Shown here: in pieces, positions 1-7,358 of the stretch
How positions within the stretch are numbered: position 1 is the stretch's first letter
Layout of the letters: the number at the start of each line of letters is the position of its first letter
From: Haloarchaeobius amylolyticus
GTDB taxonomy: Archaea > Halobacteriota > Halobacteria > Halobacteriales > Natrialbaceae
DNA length: 64,000 nucleotides
Reading direction: 5' to 3'
NCBI RefSeq assembly: GCF_026616195.1
Contig: NZ_JANHDH010000001.1
Coordinates: forward strand, 1-64,000
The notes under the pieces: generated by a model
Databases searched by the model: none
Told to the model about the DNA's origin: nothing
Seen by the model: only the letters and a program-made list of their open reading frames with translations
Position numbers and translations under genes: made by a program

Positions 1-129
1 GTGTTCCTGGCCGTCGCCGCCTTCGGGGCGGGCCGGATCCTCGGCCTGGACACGTTCATCGAGAACTACGAACTCGGTGGCGAGAAGCTCATCGAGAAGT
101 ACCCCAGGCTCGACTACATCCTCGGCTGA
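1..129 (+). CDS. DoxX-like membrane protein, C-terminal fragment
   Basis: Only the last 42 codons lie in the window, so the start is missing. The end shows a hydrophobic stretch (FLAVAAFGAGRILGL) followed by a polar tail ending YPRLDYILG. This ending resembles haloarchaeal DoxX-family membrane proteins, four-helix proteins linked to quinone or sulfur redox chemistry in some organisms. The family call rests on the tail alone and should be confirmed with the upstream sequence. Confidence 0.5.
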   Translation: MFLAVAAFGAGRILGLDTFIENYELGGEKLIEKYPRLDYILG

Positions 130-257
130 ACCGGGGATGCACCGGTTCGTTTCTGTTCCCTTCTCTACTGTTTCTCCGAAAGGCAGACACCGTAGGGTAG
201 CGAGGAGCTATCCCCGGTACGGTATGTTCGACTGTTCGTGAAATGCAGAGACCGAGG

Positions 258-264
258 CGCTTTT
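258..264 (+). promoter_or_regulatory. TATA-like element for the PHP gene
   Basis: The string cttttga is centred about 28 bases before the GTG at 290. That spacing fits a leaderless haloarchaeal transcript and is the main reason for choosing the GTG start over the in-frame TTG at 263. Confidence 0.35.
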
Positions 265-289
265 GACCCACCCACGACTACGCCTACCC

Positions 290-976
290 GTGCTATCGGT
301 CGAGTTGCACTGCCACTCCGCGCTTTCGTACGACGGTCACGACCCCGTCGAGCTTCTCTTGCAGCAGGCGGCGGCGGTCGGGCTGGACGCGCTGGCGGTG
401 ACCGACCACGACGAGATCGACGCGAGCCTCGAGGCCGTCCGGAAGGCCCCCGAGTACGGCCTCGTCGGCATCCCCGGGATGGAGGTGACGACCGCGGCCG
501 GCCACGTCCTCGCACTCGGTGTCGAGGAGAAGGTGCCGGTCGGGATGCCATTCGACGAGACGCTCACGTTCATCCGGGACCACGGCGGCATCGCGGTGGT
601 CCCGCACCCGTTCCAGGAGTCCCGGAGCGGCGTCATGGAGAACATCACGCGCGAGGAGCTGGCGACGGCCGACGCCATCGAGGTGTACAACTCGCGCCTG
701 CTCACCGGGCGGTCGAACCGGCAGGCCAAGCGCTTCGCCGAGCAGTTCGGGCTGCCGATGACGGCCGGGAGCGACGCCCACATCAGCGAGATGGTCGGGC
801 AGGCGGTGACCCGCGTCGGCGCAGACGAGCGAAGCGCCGACGCCATCCTCGACGCGATCCGCGAGGGGCGGACCACGGTCGAGGGCAAGCGGACGCCGTG
901 GCGCATCAGTTTCCAGCAGGCCGCGAGCGGGGCGAAACGCCGCGTGAAGAACCGGCTGCAGGAGTTCCTCCTGTGA
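290..976 (+). CDS. PHP domain phosphoesterase
   Basis: A 228-residue PHP-fold protein, a predicted metal-dependent phosphoesterase of unknown substrate. Visible metal-site motifs in order are HCHSALSYDG near the N-terminus, TDHDEID, GIPGMEVT, VVPHPF and GSDAHI. The GTG at 290 gives a start directly before the first strand (VLSVELHCHS). The stop overlaps the GTG of the asparagine-synthase-like gene (GTGA), so the two are probably co-translated. A clear paralogue sits at 57508-58272 on the other strand. Haloarchaeal PHP proteins of this size have no experimentally fixed substrate that I can cite. Confidence 0.85.
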   Translation: MLSVELHCHSALSYDGHDPVELLLQQAAAVGLDALAVTDHDEIDASLEAVRKAPEYGLVGIPGMEVTTAAGHVLALGVEEKVPVGMPFDETLTFIRDHGGIAVVPHPFQESRSGVMENITREELATADAIEVYNSRLLTGRSNRQAKRFAEQFGLPMTAGSDAHISEMVGQAVTRVGADERSADAILDAIREGRTTVEGKRTPWRISFQQAASGAKRRVKNRLQEFLL

Positions 977-2052
977 CACTGCAGGGCGCGTCTGCCGAGG
1001 TCGTTCGACGGGCGGTCGACGACGACGAGCCACTGCCCGGGACGGCCGGGTTCGCCGGCGAACTCGACGGGAGGCTCGTCAGGGACGTCCTCGGGCGCTA
1101 CCCGCTCTTCGCGGACCCGGCGACGGGTGACTGGGCGTTCGACCCGACCGAACTTTCCAACCCTGAGGCGGTCGCTCCCGGCTCGTACGTCACCGACGAT
1201 GGTCAGCGTCGACAGTGGACGCTCCCGTCGCTGGAGCCAGAACAGGACCGACGTGCGGCTGTCCAGAACGTCCGGGCGGCCATCCGGGAGAGCGCGGCGA
1301 CCCTCCCCAGGGACGGGAAGACGGCGGTCGCCTTCTCCGGCGGCGTCGACTCCGCGCTGGTCGCCGCACTGGTCGACGGACCCTGTTACGTCGTCGGCTT
1401 CCCGGAGAGCCACGACCTCGCCCAGGCCCGGCGCGCTGCCGAACTGATGGACGTCGAGTTACGGGTGGTCGAGTTGACGACCGACCGGCTGGCTGCGGCG
1501 GTTCCAGCCGTCGCCGAGGCGACCGGCCGGACGAACGCGATGGACGTCGGCATCGCGCTCCCGCTGTATCTCGTCGCCGAGCAGGTCGCCGCCGACGGCT
1601 ACGACCGGCTGGCGGTCGGGCAGGGCGCGGACGAACTGTTCGGCGGCTACGCGAAGGTGGCCGGCGCACCCGACGACCCCCGGGTCGAGGCGACGACGGT
1701 CCGGGCCGCGGCCCGCGAGCTGATGGGTACCCTGCCGAACCAGCTCGAACGCGACGTGCTCGGGTTGCGGGCGGCCGGCGTCGAACCGGTCGCGCCGCTG
1801 TTGCACGACGCGGTGGTCGCGGCCGCGCTCCGGCTGCCCGGCGAGTTGCTCGTCGACGGGCGCGGGGAACGCAAGAAGGCACTCCGGCTGGCCGCGCGTG
1901 ACTGGCTCCCGGATGCGGTCGCGTTCCGGGAGAAGAAGGCGGTCCAGTACGGGAGTCTCGTGGCGCGGGAACTCGACCGGCTCGCGCGACAGGCCGGGTT
2001 CAAACGGCGACTCGACGACCACGTGACGCGCTACGTGGAATCGCGGGTGTGA
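973..2052 (+). CDS. Asparagine synthase-like ATP-pyrophosphatase
   Basis: A 359-residue protein whose central and C-terminal parts match the synthetase domain of asparagine synthase: PP-loop SGGVDSALVAAL, and a later GQGADELFGGY motif that binds the adenylate. The N-terminal 100 residues look like a shortened remnant of the class II glutaminase domain (GELDGRLVRDVLGRYPLF) but lack the N-terminal catalytic Cys. It would therefore need free ammonia or another nucleophile. It starts with GTG inside the stop of the PHP gene, which suggests a shared operon. The true product may not be asparagine. Confidence 0.8.
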   Translation: MTLQGASAEVVRRAVDDDEPLPGTAGFAGELDGRLVRDVLGRYPLFADPATGDWAFDPTELSNPEAVAPGSYVTDDGQRRQWTLPSLEPEQDRRAAVQNVRAAIRESAATLPRDGKTAVAFSGGVDSALVAALVDGPCYVVGFPESHDLAQARRAAELMDVELRVVELTTDRLAAAVPAVAEATGRTNAMDVGIALPLYLVAEQVAADGYDRLAVGQGADELFGGYAKVAGAPDDPRVEATTVRAAARELMGTLPNQLERDVLGLRAAGVEPVAPLLHDAVVAAALRLPGELLVDGRGERKKALRLAARDWLPDAVAFREKKAVQYGSLVARELDRLARQAGFKRRLDDHVTRYVESRV

Positions 2053-2098
2053 GGCCATGGGGTGGCCCCACGGCCTGACGCCACGGCGTGACGCGTCC

Positions 2099-2224
2099 TC
2101 AGGTCCACGCTCGGAGGCAGGTCCCGGAACAGAACGTCAGCTCGACGCTCGTGTGCCGGTCCTCGGCGTGGGTGATGAGCGTGAAGGCGGTCGGGTCGGT
2201 GGCGGAACAGTTCACACAGCTCAT
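2099..2224 (-). CDS. Small zinc-finger-like protein (41 aa)
   Basis: An ATG-started 41-residue ORF reads MSCVNCSATDPTAFTLITHA at its start and ends FCSGTCLRAWT. Four cysteines form two pairs (CVNC and CSGTC), a typical treble-clef or zinc-ribbon microprotein of haloarchaea. It is acidic to neutral and has no membrane segment. On the minus strand its 5' side contains ttaatagttagaaa, an AT-rich stretch that could hold the promoter. Function unknown; nucleic-acid binding or protein scaffolding are both possible. Confidence 0.7.
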   Translation of the reverse strand: MSCVNCSATDPTAFTLITHAEDRHTSVELTFCSGTCLRAWT

Positions 2225-2337
2225 GGAATATAGTTGGGTTTCTAACTATTAAACTGGCGCGGCCGTCTATCCCCTGAGTCGAGTCGAGAGCACCTCTCGC
2301 GCCAGATGCCGGCGATTTCCACACGCGATGGGCAGCG

Positions 2338-2838
2338 TCAGTGTGCGTCTCCGTTGCTGGTGTCGACGTCGGCTCCGACCGCCGCGATGGCGCGCTGCCC
2401 GATCTCGACCACGTCCGGTTCCAGCCAGTCGGCTGCCGCCTGCAGGCGGTCCGCCGTGAACCACTCCCACGCGTCGACCGGGGTCTCGCCCGGGGCCGGG
2501 TCGAGGTCGCGGGACGCCGCCTCGCCGTAGTAGATGTGGTCGACGTGCTGGTGGCCGACCTGCCCGTCGCAGACGTTGATGTCCTCGAGCAGCAGGTGCT
2601 GTGGTCGCGGGATGGACCGGACCGTGTCGGACTCGATGTCGCCCTCTGGTGCGACGAGGTCGACGTCGAGGCCCGTCTCCTCGCAGGTCTCCCGGAGTGC
2701 CGCCTCGTGGGGCGTCTCGGCCCGGTCGACGTGGCCGCCCGGCGGGAACCACATGTCGAGCTTCTCGTGCTCGTGAAGCAGCGTGGCGCCGTCGTTGACC
2801 ACGTAGACGGTCGCGACGAAGTGGCGGGTCGTCTCCAT
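2338..2838 (-). CDS. Nudix hydrolase
   Basis: A 166-residue Nudix-fold hydrolase. The Nudix box is complete: GHVDRAETPHEAALRE followed by TCEETGL, matching GX5EX7REUXEEXGU. An upstream PPG precedes the box. Substrates of this family are nucleoside diphosphates linked to another moiety; the specific one cannot be read from the sequence. The gene is convergent with the upstream genes on the plus strand and has no obvious operon partner. Length is normal for a single-domain member. Confidence 0.85.
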   Translation of the reverse strand: METTRHFVATVYVVNDGATLLHEHEKLDMWFPPGGHVDRAETPHEAALRETCEETGLDVDLVAPEGDIESDTVRSIPRPQHLLLEDINVCDGQVGHQHVDHIYYGEAASRDLDPAPGETPVDAWEWFTADRLQAAADWLEPDVVEIGQRAIAAVGADVDTSNGDAH

Positions 2839-2935
2839 GGCCGAACGGTCCGGACGGGTCGGCTTGTAGGCGTCGGTCCCGGGCGTCTGCGCGCAGGACG
2901 GAACGCCTTTGTCGACGTGGCCCGGCGATTCGAAC

Positions 2936-3385
2936 GTGCGATTACGGTACCTCTACGCGGTCGGTGCGGTCGTGCTCCTGCTCGGGGTCGCCATCGTCGG
3001 CGTCGGGTTGACCACGCCCGAGGAGTGCACCGCGGACTACGCCATCGACGTGAACCGCAGCGTCACCGAGAACCGGACGGTGGTCGAGGCCGGGAACCTC
3101 TCCGAGCCGGTCCAGCAGGCCGTCCAGACCGTCGTCGAGGAGAACCGGACCGCGTTCGTCGAACCCGAGCAGTACCGCGGGGAGCTGGCGAACCGGACCG
3201 TCCAGTACGAGGGCGAACTGTACCCCATCGAGGGCACGGAGGTCCTGAACTGCGCCGGGGGCCGCGACGACCTCTACATCCTCGTCGGGTTCTGGATCGC
3301 CGTCTTCGGGACGGTGGTGCTGTCGCTGGTCGGACTGTACGATTACGGGAAGGACAGGCTGCGGACCGACGCCGACTACCGCTGA
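2936..3385 (+). CDS. Two-helix membrane protein with a sequon-rich outer loop
   Basis: A 149-residue protein with a hydrophobic segment at residues 4-24 and another near 118-138. The loop between them carries five N-X-S/T sequons (NRS, NRT, NLS, NRT, NRT) within about 60 residues, and two cysteines (EEC and LNC) that could form a disulfide. The GTG at 2936 lies about 28 bases after a cctttg TATA-like element, favouring it over the TTG at 2909. The loop is probably extracellular and N-glycosylated. No family recognised. Confidence 0.65.
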   Translation: MRLRYLYAVGAVVLLLGVAIVGVGLTTPEECTADYAIDVNRSVTENRTVVEAGNLSEPVQQAVQTVVEENRTAFVEPEQYRGELANRTVQYEGELYPIEGTEVLNCAGGRDDLYILVGFWIAVFGTVVLSLVGLYDYGKDRLRTDADYR

Positions 3386-3410
3386 GTCGTCGGTTCGAAC
3401 CCGCGTCGTC

Positions 3411-4382
3411 TCAGAGCGGCTGTTCCGCCTCGAGCAGTTCGTGATAGCGGTTCCGGATGGTGACCTCGGAGATGTTCGCGACCTCGCTGACCTCGTTCTG
3501 CGTGACCTTCTCGTTGGCCAGCAGCGAGGCGGCGTAGACGGCCGCGGCGGCGAGGCCGACGGGGGACTTCCCGGAGTGGATGCCCTCGCGTTTCGCCGTC
3601 TCCAGGAGCTGGCGGGCCCGGCGCTCGCCCTCGTCGGAGATACCGAGTTCGCTGGCGAAGCGGGGGACGTAGCTCACGGGGTCGGCGGGCTGTATCTCGA
3701 GGTTGAGTTCGCGGACGACGTAGCGGTAGGTCCGGGCGATCTCGTCGCGGTCGACCCGGGAGACGTTGGTCACCTCGTCGAGGCTGCGGGGCGTGCCGGC
3801 CTGGCGGGCCGCCGCGTAGAGCGAGGCCGTCGAGACGCCCTCGATGGAGCGCCCGGGGAGGAGGTCCTCGTTGAGGGCGCGGCGATAGATGACGGAGGCG
3901 GTCTCGCGGACGTTCTTCGGGAGGCCCAGCGCACTGGCCATGCGGTCGATCTCGCCCAGTGCCTGCTTCAGGTTGCGCTCCTTGGAGTCACGGGTGCGGA
4001 AGCGCTCGTTCCAGGTGCGCAGGCGCTGCATCTTCTGGCGCTGACTGGAGCTGAGCTGGCGGCCGTAGGCGTCCTTGTCCTGCCAGCCGATGTTGGTCGA
4101 GAGGCCCTCGTCGTGCATCATCTTCGTCGTCGGGGCGCCGACGCGGGACTTCTCGTCCTTCTCCTTCGAGTCGAACGCGCGCCACTCCGGGCCGCGGTCG
4201 ACGTTGTCCTCGGCGACGACCAGGCCGCAGTCGTTGCAGACGACCTCGCCGTGTTCGCTGTCGGTGAGCAGGTCGCCGCCACACTCGGGGCAGACGGTCT
4301 CGTGTTCCTGTGTCTCTGTCTCCTCTGTTCGGTTCGCTCGGCTCTCGTCGGCCTGCTGGCGTCGGATACTCGTATCGGTCAT
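3411..4382 (-). CDS. tfb: Transcription initiation factor TFB
   Basis: A 323-residue archaeal TFIIB. The N-terminal zinc ribbon has C31-x2-C34 and C49-x2-C52 (CPECGG and CNDCGL). The B-reader region follows (GPEWRAFDSKE), then two cyclin repeats at about 125-215 and 220-315, the second ending in the helix-turn-helix that reads BRE (NEVSEVANISEVTIRNRY). It recruits RNA polymerase to TBP-bound promoters. Haloarchaea usually carry several TFBs with different regulons; this copy is complete and ancestral in form. Confidence 0.95.
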   Translation of the reverse strand: MTDTSIRRQQADESRANRTEETETQEHETVCPECGGDLLTDSEHGEVVCNDCGLVVAEDNVDRGPEWRAFDSKEKDEKSRVGAPTTKMMHDEGLSTNIGWQDKDAYGRQLSSSQRQKMQRLRTWNERFRTRDSKERNLKQALGEIDRMASALGLPKNVRETASVIYRRALNEDLLPGRSIEGVSTASLYAAARQAGTPRSLDEVTNVSRVDRDEIARTYRYVVRELNLEIQPADPVSYVPRFASELGISDEGERRARQLLETAKREGIHSGKSPVGLAAAAVYAASLLANEKVTQNEVSEVANISEVTIRNRYHELLEAEQPL

Positions 4383-4678
4383 GGGTGGGGGATTACCGCG
4401 GATGCGGCGGAGAACGGTCGTTGTAATATCTGTTGCGTTCTGGGCGACTTAAACTCTTGGGCCAATACAGTTAGGCGAACTGGATTATTTTGTAACGAAT
4501 CGGAAAGCAGGTTTCTCGAAAGTGGTAACCACGGGGTAACTGCGCAGAACCAACACCCGGTTTATAGTTTCTTGCCGGCGAGGCTGCTCCCGGTCGAAGC
4601 GACGTGTCGCCCCGGCGCGAACCGGCGGCCCGCCCCCGTATCGAAACCCTTACTCGGGCGAACCCAGTCTGGTCGACC
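4383..4678. other. Intergenic region between tfb and gatC
   Basis: This 296-base gap separates divergent genes and has lower GC than its surroundings. On the minus strand gagtttaagtcg near 4446-4458 can serve as BRE/TATA for tfb with a leader of about 40 bases. On the plus strand cggtttatagtttc near 4558-4570 and accctta near 4645-4651 are candidate TATA elements for gatC. I see no further gene here. Confidence 0.5.
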
Positions 4679-4957
4679 ATGAGCGACACGTCCGCCAGTC
4701 CAGAGGATGTCCGGCACGTCGCGGACCTGGCACGCGTCGACCTCGCCGACGACGAGGTCGACGAGTTCGCCGAGCAGTTCGCGGACATCCTCGAGTACTT
4801 CGACGCACTCGACGAGGTACCCGAGGTCGACCACGAGGCCGACCTCGTGAACGTCATGCGTCCCGACGAGGAGCGCGAGTGCCTCGACCGCGAGGACGCC
4901 CTGCGCAACGCCGAGGAGACCGAAGACGGCTTCTTCAAGGGTCCGAACGTCTCATGA
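4679..4957 (+). CDS. gatC: Asp/Glu-tRNA amidotransferase subunit C
   Basis: A 92-residue GatC, the small subunit that clamps GatA and GatB in the amidotransferase that converts Asp-tRNA(Asn) or Glu-tRNA(Gln). Visible family features are VRHVADLARVDLADDEVDEF and the C-terminal NVMRPDEE segment. Its stop overlaps the gatA start (ATGA), a translational coupling. An in-frame longer ORF begins at 4604, but the ATG at 4679 gives the normal family length. gatB is not in this window. Confidence 0.93.
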   Translation: MSDTSASPEDVRHVADLARVDLADDEVDEFAEQFADILEYFDALDEVPEVDHEADLVNVMRPDEERECLDREDALRNAEETEDGFFKGPNVS

Positions 4958-6219
4958 GCCAGATATTCATCACCGAGGAGACCATCGAGGGCGCGGCCGA
5001 CGGGCCCCTCGCCGACCGGACCGTCGCCGTCAAGGACAACATCTCGACCGAGGGCGTCCGGACCACCTGTGGCTCCGCGATGCTCGACGACTACGTTCCC
5101 CCCTACGACGCGACCGTCGTCTCCCGCCTGAAAGACGCCGGCGCGACCATCGTCGGCAAGGCCAACATGGACGAGTTCGGGATGGGCACGACGACGGAGA
5201 CCTCCGCGTTCGGTCCGACCGAGAACCCCGTCGCCGAGGGCCGCGTCCCCGGCGGCTCCTCGGGTGGCTCCGCCGCGGCCGTCGCCGCCGGCGAGGCCGA
5301 CCTCGCGCTCGGCTCCGACACCGGTGGCTCCATCCGCTGTCCCGCCGCGTTCTGCGGCGTCGTCGGCATCAAGCCGACCTACGGGCTGGTCTCGCGCTAC
5401 GGCCTCGTCGCCTACGCGAACTCGCTGGAGCAGATCGGTCCCATCGCCCCCGACGTGGAAGCAGCCGCCGAACTGCTGGACGTCATCGCGGGCCCGGACG
5501 ACCGCGACGCGACGACCCGCGAGGCGGGCGCCGACTCGGACTACGCTGCCGCGGCCGACGGCGACGTCGACGGTCTCCGCATCGGCGTCCCGACCGAACT
5601 CGTCGAGGGTGCCGACGAGGGCGTCAAAGAGCAGTTCTACGCCGCGCTGGACGAGCTCGAATCGCAGGGCGCCGAGTACCACGAGGTCTCGCTGGAGTCC
5701 GTCGAGTACGCCGTGCAGGCCTACTACGTCATCGCGATGTCCGAGGCGTCCTCGAACCTCGCGCGGTTCGACGGCGTCCGGTACGGACATTCGGGCGGCT
5801 ACGACGGTAACTGGAACGAGGTCTTCGGGAGGGCCCGCGAGGAGGGCTTCGGCCCCGAGGTCAAGCGGCGCGTCCTGCTTGGCACCTACGCCCTCTCCGC
5901 CGGCTACCACGACAAGTACTACAAGAAGGCACAGGACGCCCGTGCCTGGGTCGAGCAGGACTTCGACGAGGCATTCGAGGACGCCGACGTGCTCGCCTCG
6001 CCGACCATGCCCGTCCCGCCGATGAAGCTCGGCGAGTCCCTCTCGGACCCGCTGAAGATGTACCTCGCCGACGCCAACACGGTCCCGGTGAACCTCGCGA
6101 ACCTCCCCGCCATCTCGGTGCCGGCGGGCGAGACCGACGGCCTCCCGGTCGGGCTCCAGCTCGTCGGGAAGCAGTTCGACGAGGAGACGATCATCCGGGC
6201 CGGCAGCGCGCTGGCCTGA
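4954..6219 (+). CDS. gatA: Asp/Glu-tRNA amidotransferase subunit A
   Basis: A 421-residue amidase-signature protein. It hydrolyses glutamine and channels ammonia to GatB. The Ser-cisSer-Lys triad is visible: VAVKDNIS for the lysine, GGSSGGSAAAVAAG and GSDTGGSIR for the two serines. It begins inside the gatC stop. The last 12 codons and the stop are repeated exactly 155 bases downstream, so the gene end was duplicated or copied; the first copy keeps the frame and seems fully functional. A strong terminator hairpin follows. Confidence 0.95.
   Translation: MSQIFITEETIEGAADGPLADRTVAVKDNISTEGVRTTCGSAMLDDYVPPYDATVVSRLKDAGATIVGKANMDEFGMGTTTETSAFGPTENPVAEGRVPGGSSGGSAAAVAAGEADLALGSDTGGSIRCPAAFCGVVGIKPTYGLVSRYGLVAYANSLEQIGPIAPDVEAAAELLDVIAGPDDRDATTREAGADSDYAAAADGDVDGLRIGVPTELVEGADEGVKEQFYAALDELESQGAEYHEVSLESVEYAVQAYYVIAMSEASSNLARFDGVRYGHSGGYDGNWNEVFGRAREEGFGPEVKRRVLLGTYALSAGYHDKYYKKAQDARAWVEQDFDEAFEDADVLASPTMPVPPMKLGESLSDPLKMYLADANTVPVNLANLPAISVPAGETDGLPVGLQLVGKQFDEETIIRAGSALA
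6183..6219 (+). repeat. 37-bp direct repeat, copy 1 (end of gatA)
   Basis: This stretch begins ggagacgatcatccgggc and ends at the gatA stop tga. An identical 37-base copy stands at 6338-6374. The bases on both outer sides differ, so the identity is bounded. Confidence 0.95.
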
Positions 6220-6258
6220 AGACGGGGGTCGTCCGCACGAGTACCGCGAGTGCGGTTC

Positions 6259-6283
6259 ACCGGCGGCTTGCCGCCGGTTTTTT
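6259..6283 (+). terminator. Intrinsic-type terminator after gatA
   Basis: A 9-bp stem (accggcggc pairing with gccgccggt) closes a two-base loop and runs straight into six T residues. It is the cleanest hairpin-plus-T-tract in the window and stands about 40 bases after the gatA stop. Confidence 0.75.
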
Positions 6284-6285
6284 GG

Positions 6286-6339
6286 CCGAGCTTTTTCCAC
6301 GAGCGGTCGCTCCGCCGACCCGACGTGGAAAAAGGTCGG
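6286..6339. repeat. Palindromic element between the gatA repeats
   Basis: The arms ccgagctttttccacg and cgtggaaaaaggtcgg are inverted repeats of 16 bases with one mismatch, separated by 22 bases. The right arm ends where the second 37-bp copy begins. It looks like a small extragenic palindromic element of the kind spread in haloarchaeal genomes, but I cannot search for other copies. Confidence 0.75.
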
Positions 6340-6374
6340 AGACGATCATCCGGGCCGGCAGCGCGCTGGCCTGA
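6338..6374 (+). repeat. 37-bp direct repeat, copy 2 (non-coding)
   Basis: Exact copy of the last 37 bases of gatA including its stop codon. It is not preceded by an open frame of gatA. The rest of the gap up to 6504 contains aacagttatgcg, a possible promoter element for the gene at 6505, and nothing else recognisable. Confidence 0.95.
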
Positions 6375-6504
6375 GTTCGGTCGTCGTCTTCCCGTCTCCC
6401 TTTTCAACACCCGGTTGGACACTAATGCAACCACAACAGTTATGCGGACATTTCTCATACCAACGGTAACGACTGGTCGACAGCGGTGACCAGGGGGATT
6501 CCAG

Positions 6505-6918
6505 ATGAGAATTGCCAAAGACACAGACGTCGAGTTCGACGAGTTCTCCCGGGCCTGTGACCTCGTCGAGGACTACTACGGGGACCTCATCGACGAGGTG
6601 GCGCTGCACGCACCCATCTCGCGTCGACAGCTGGTGGCCGTCCTCGCACGGGCACAGCTATCCGGCCGCGGGCTCGGCCCGGAGACGCTCGACGAACAGG
6701 GGGAGCAGGTGTACCAGTCGAACGACGAGACGCTGTTCTGGCTGGACGGGATGTTCTGGCGGCGGCTCCGCGAGAACCACAACCTCAGTCCCGACGAGGG
6801 GCGGGCGGCCCGCGAGGTACACCGTCGCATCATCGAGGCGATCGACGGCGACGTCGGGTACTACAACCGCGAACGCGACCCGTTCGTGCTCATCGAACGG
6901 TCACACCCGACGGCGTAG
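6505..6918 (+). CDS. Hypothetical haloarchaeal protein (137 aa)
   Basis: An acidic soluble protein without signal peptide or membrane segment. The sequence is predicted mostly helical, with a C-terminal part rich in Arg and Trp/Phe (FWLDGMFWRRLRENHNL). No catalytic motif or Cys is present. Upstream gggggat could act as a weak ribosome site. It is convergent with the regulator gene at 6946. I do not recognise a characterised family. Confidence 0.65.
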   Translation: MRIAKDTDVEFDEFSRACDLVEDYYGDLIDEVALHAPISRRQLVAVLARAQLSGRGLGPETLDEQGEQVYQSNDETLFWLDGMFWRRLRENHNLSPDEGRAAREVHRRIIEAIDGDVGYYNRERDPFVLIERSHPTA

Positions 6919-6945
6919 AACGAACGCGAAAAGATCCTTCTCTCG

Positions 6946-7302
6946 CTACTGGTAGGCGAGGTTCATTATCCACTGCGTGAAGGCGTCGCTCTGGGGGTCG
7001 GCCTCCTCCTCGCCGATGAACGGCGAGAGCATGTCGCCGGCCATCAGGAGCGAGAACTCCAGGTCCGCGGCGACGGGCTGGATGAAGTAGGTGTTGTGGC
7101 CGTTGTAGACCGTCTCCTCCCGGTCGACGAGTTCCTTCTCGACGAGGGACTCGACGATGCGCGAGCCCTTGCGCGAGGAGACGTCGAGTTCCTTCCAGAA
7201 GTCGCTCTGGTGGATGCCGCCGGTCTCGCGGACGAGCTCGAGGCCAGCCAGCTCCTCCTCGGTGAGGTCCTCCTCGGCGACGCTCACAGCGAACACCCCC
7301 AT
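6946..7302 (-). CDS. Winged helix-turn-helix regulator
   Basis: A 118-residue protein with a single winged helix at about residues 14-62 (GGIHQSDFWKELDVSSRKGS then RIVESLVEKELVDREE), as in MarR/Lrp-like DNA-binding domains. The C-terminal half (residues 70-118) is acidic and may dimerise or sense a ligand. A 17-bp perfect palindrome sits at its predicted transcription start, which suggests autoregulation. An in-frame GTG six codons in (7287) is an alternative start. The controlled genes are not evident. Confidence 0.75.
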   Translation of the reverse strand: MGVFAVSVAEEDLTEEELAGLELVRETGGIHQSDFWKELDVSSRKGSRIVESLVEKELVDREETVYNGHNTYFIQPVAADLEFSLLMAGDMLSPFIGEEEADPQSDAFTQWIMNLAYQ

Positions 7303-7322
7303 GTCGTCGTAGGCATGGCTAT

Positions 7323-7339
7323 CACGTCTGAAAGACGTG
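7323..7339. promoter_or_regulatory. Operator-like palindrome before the wHTH gene
   Basis: cacgtct-gaa-agacgtg is a perfect 7+3+7 inverted repeat. It lies between the minus-strand TATA-like string near 7349-7358 and the start codon at 7302, at the expected transcription start. This is where a repressor would act. Confidence 0.6.
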
Positions 7340-7348
7340 TGTCGAATC

Positions 7349-7358
7349 GCTTAAAACT
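7349..7358 (-). promoter_or_regulatory. TATA-like element of the wHTH gene
   Basis: On the minus strand this reads gttttaagcg and overlaps the TAA stop of the NRDE gene. It is about 50 bases before the start codon, giving a leader of roughly 23 bases that begins in the palindrome. Confidence 0.5.

Noticed and set aside
4471..6300. A 609-residue open frame opposite gatC-gatA.
   Set aside because: It mirrors the amidotransferase genes and shows no domain; antisense shadow.
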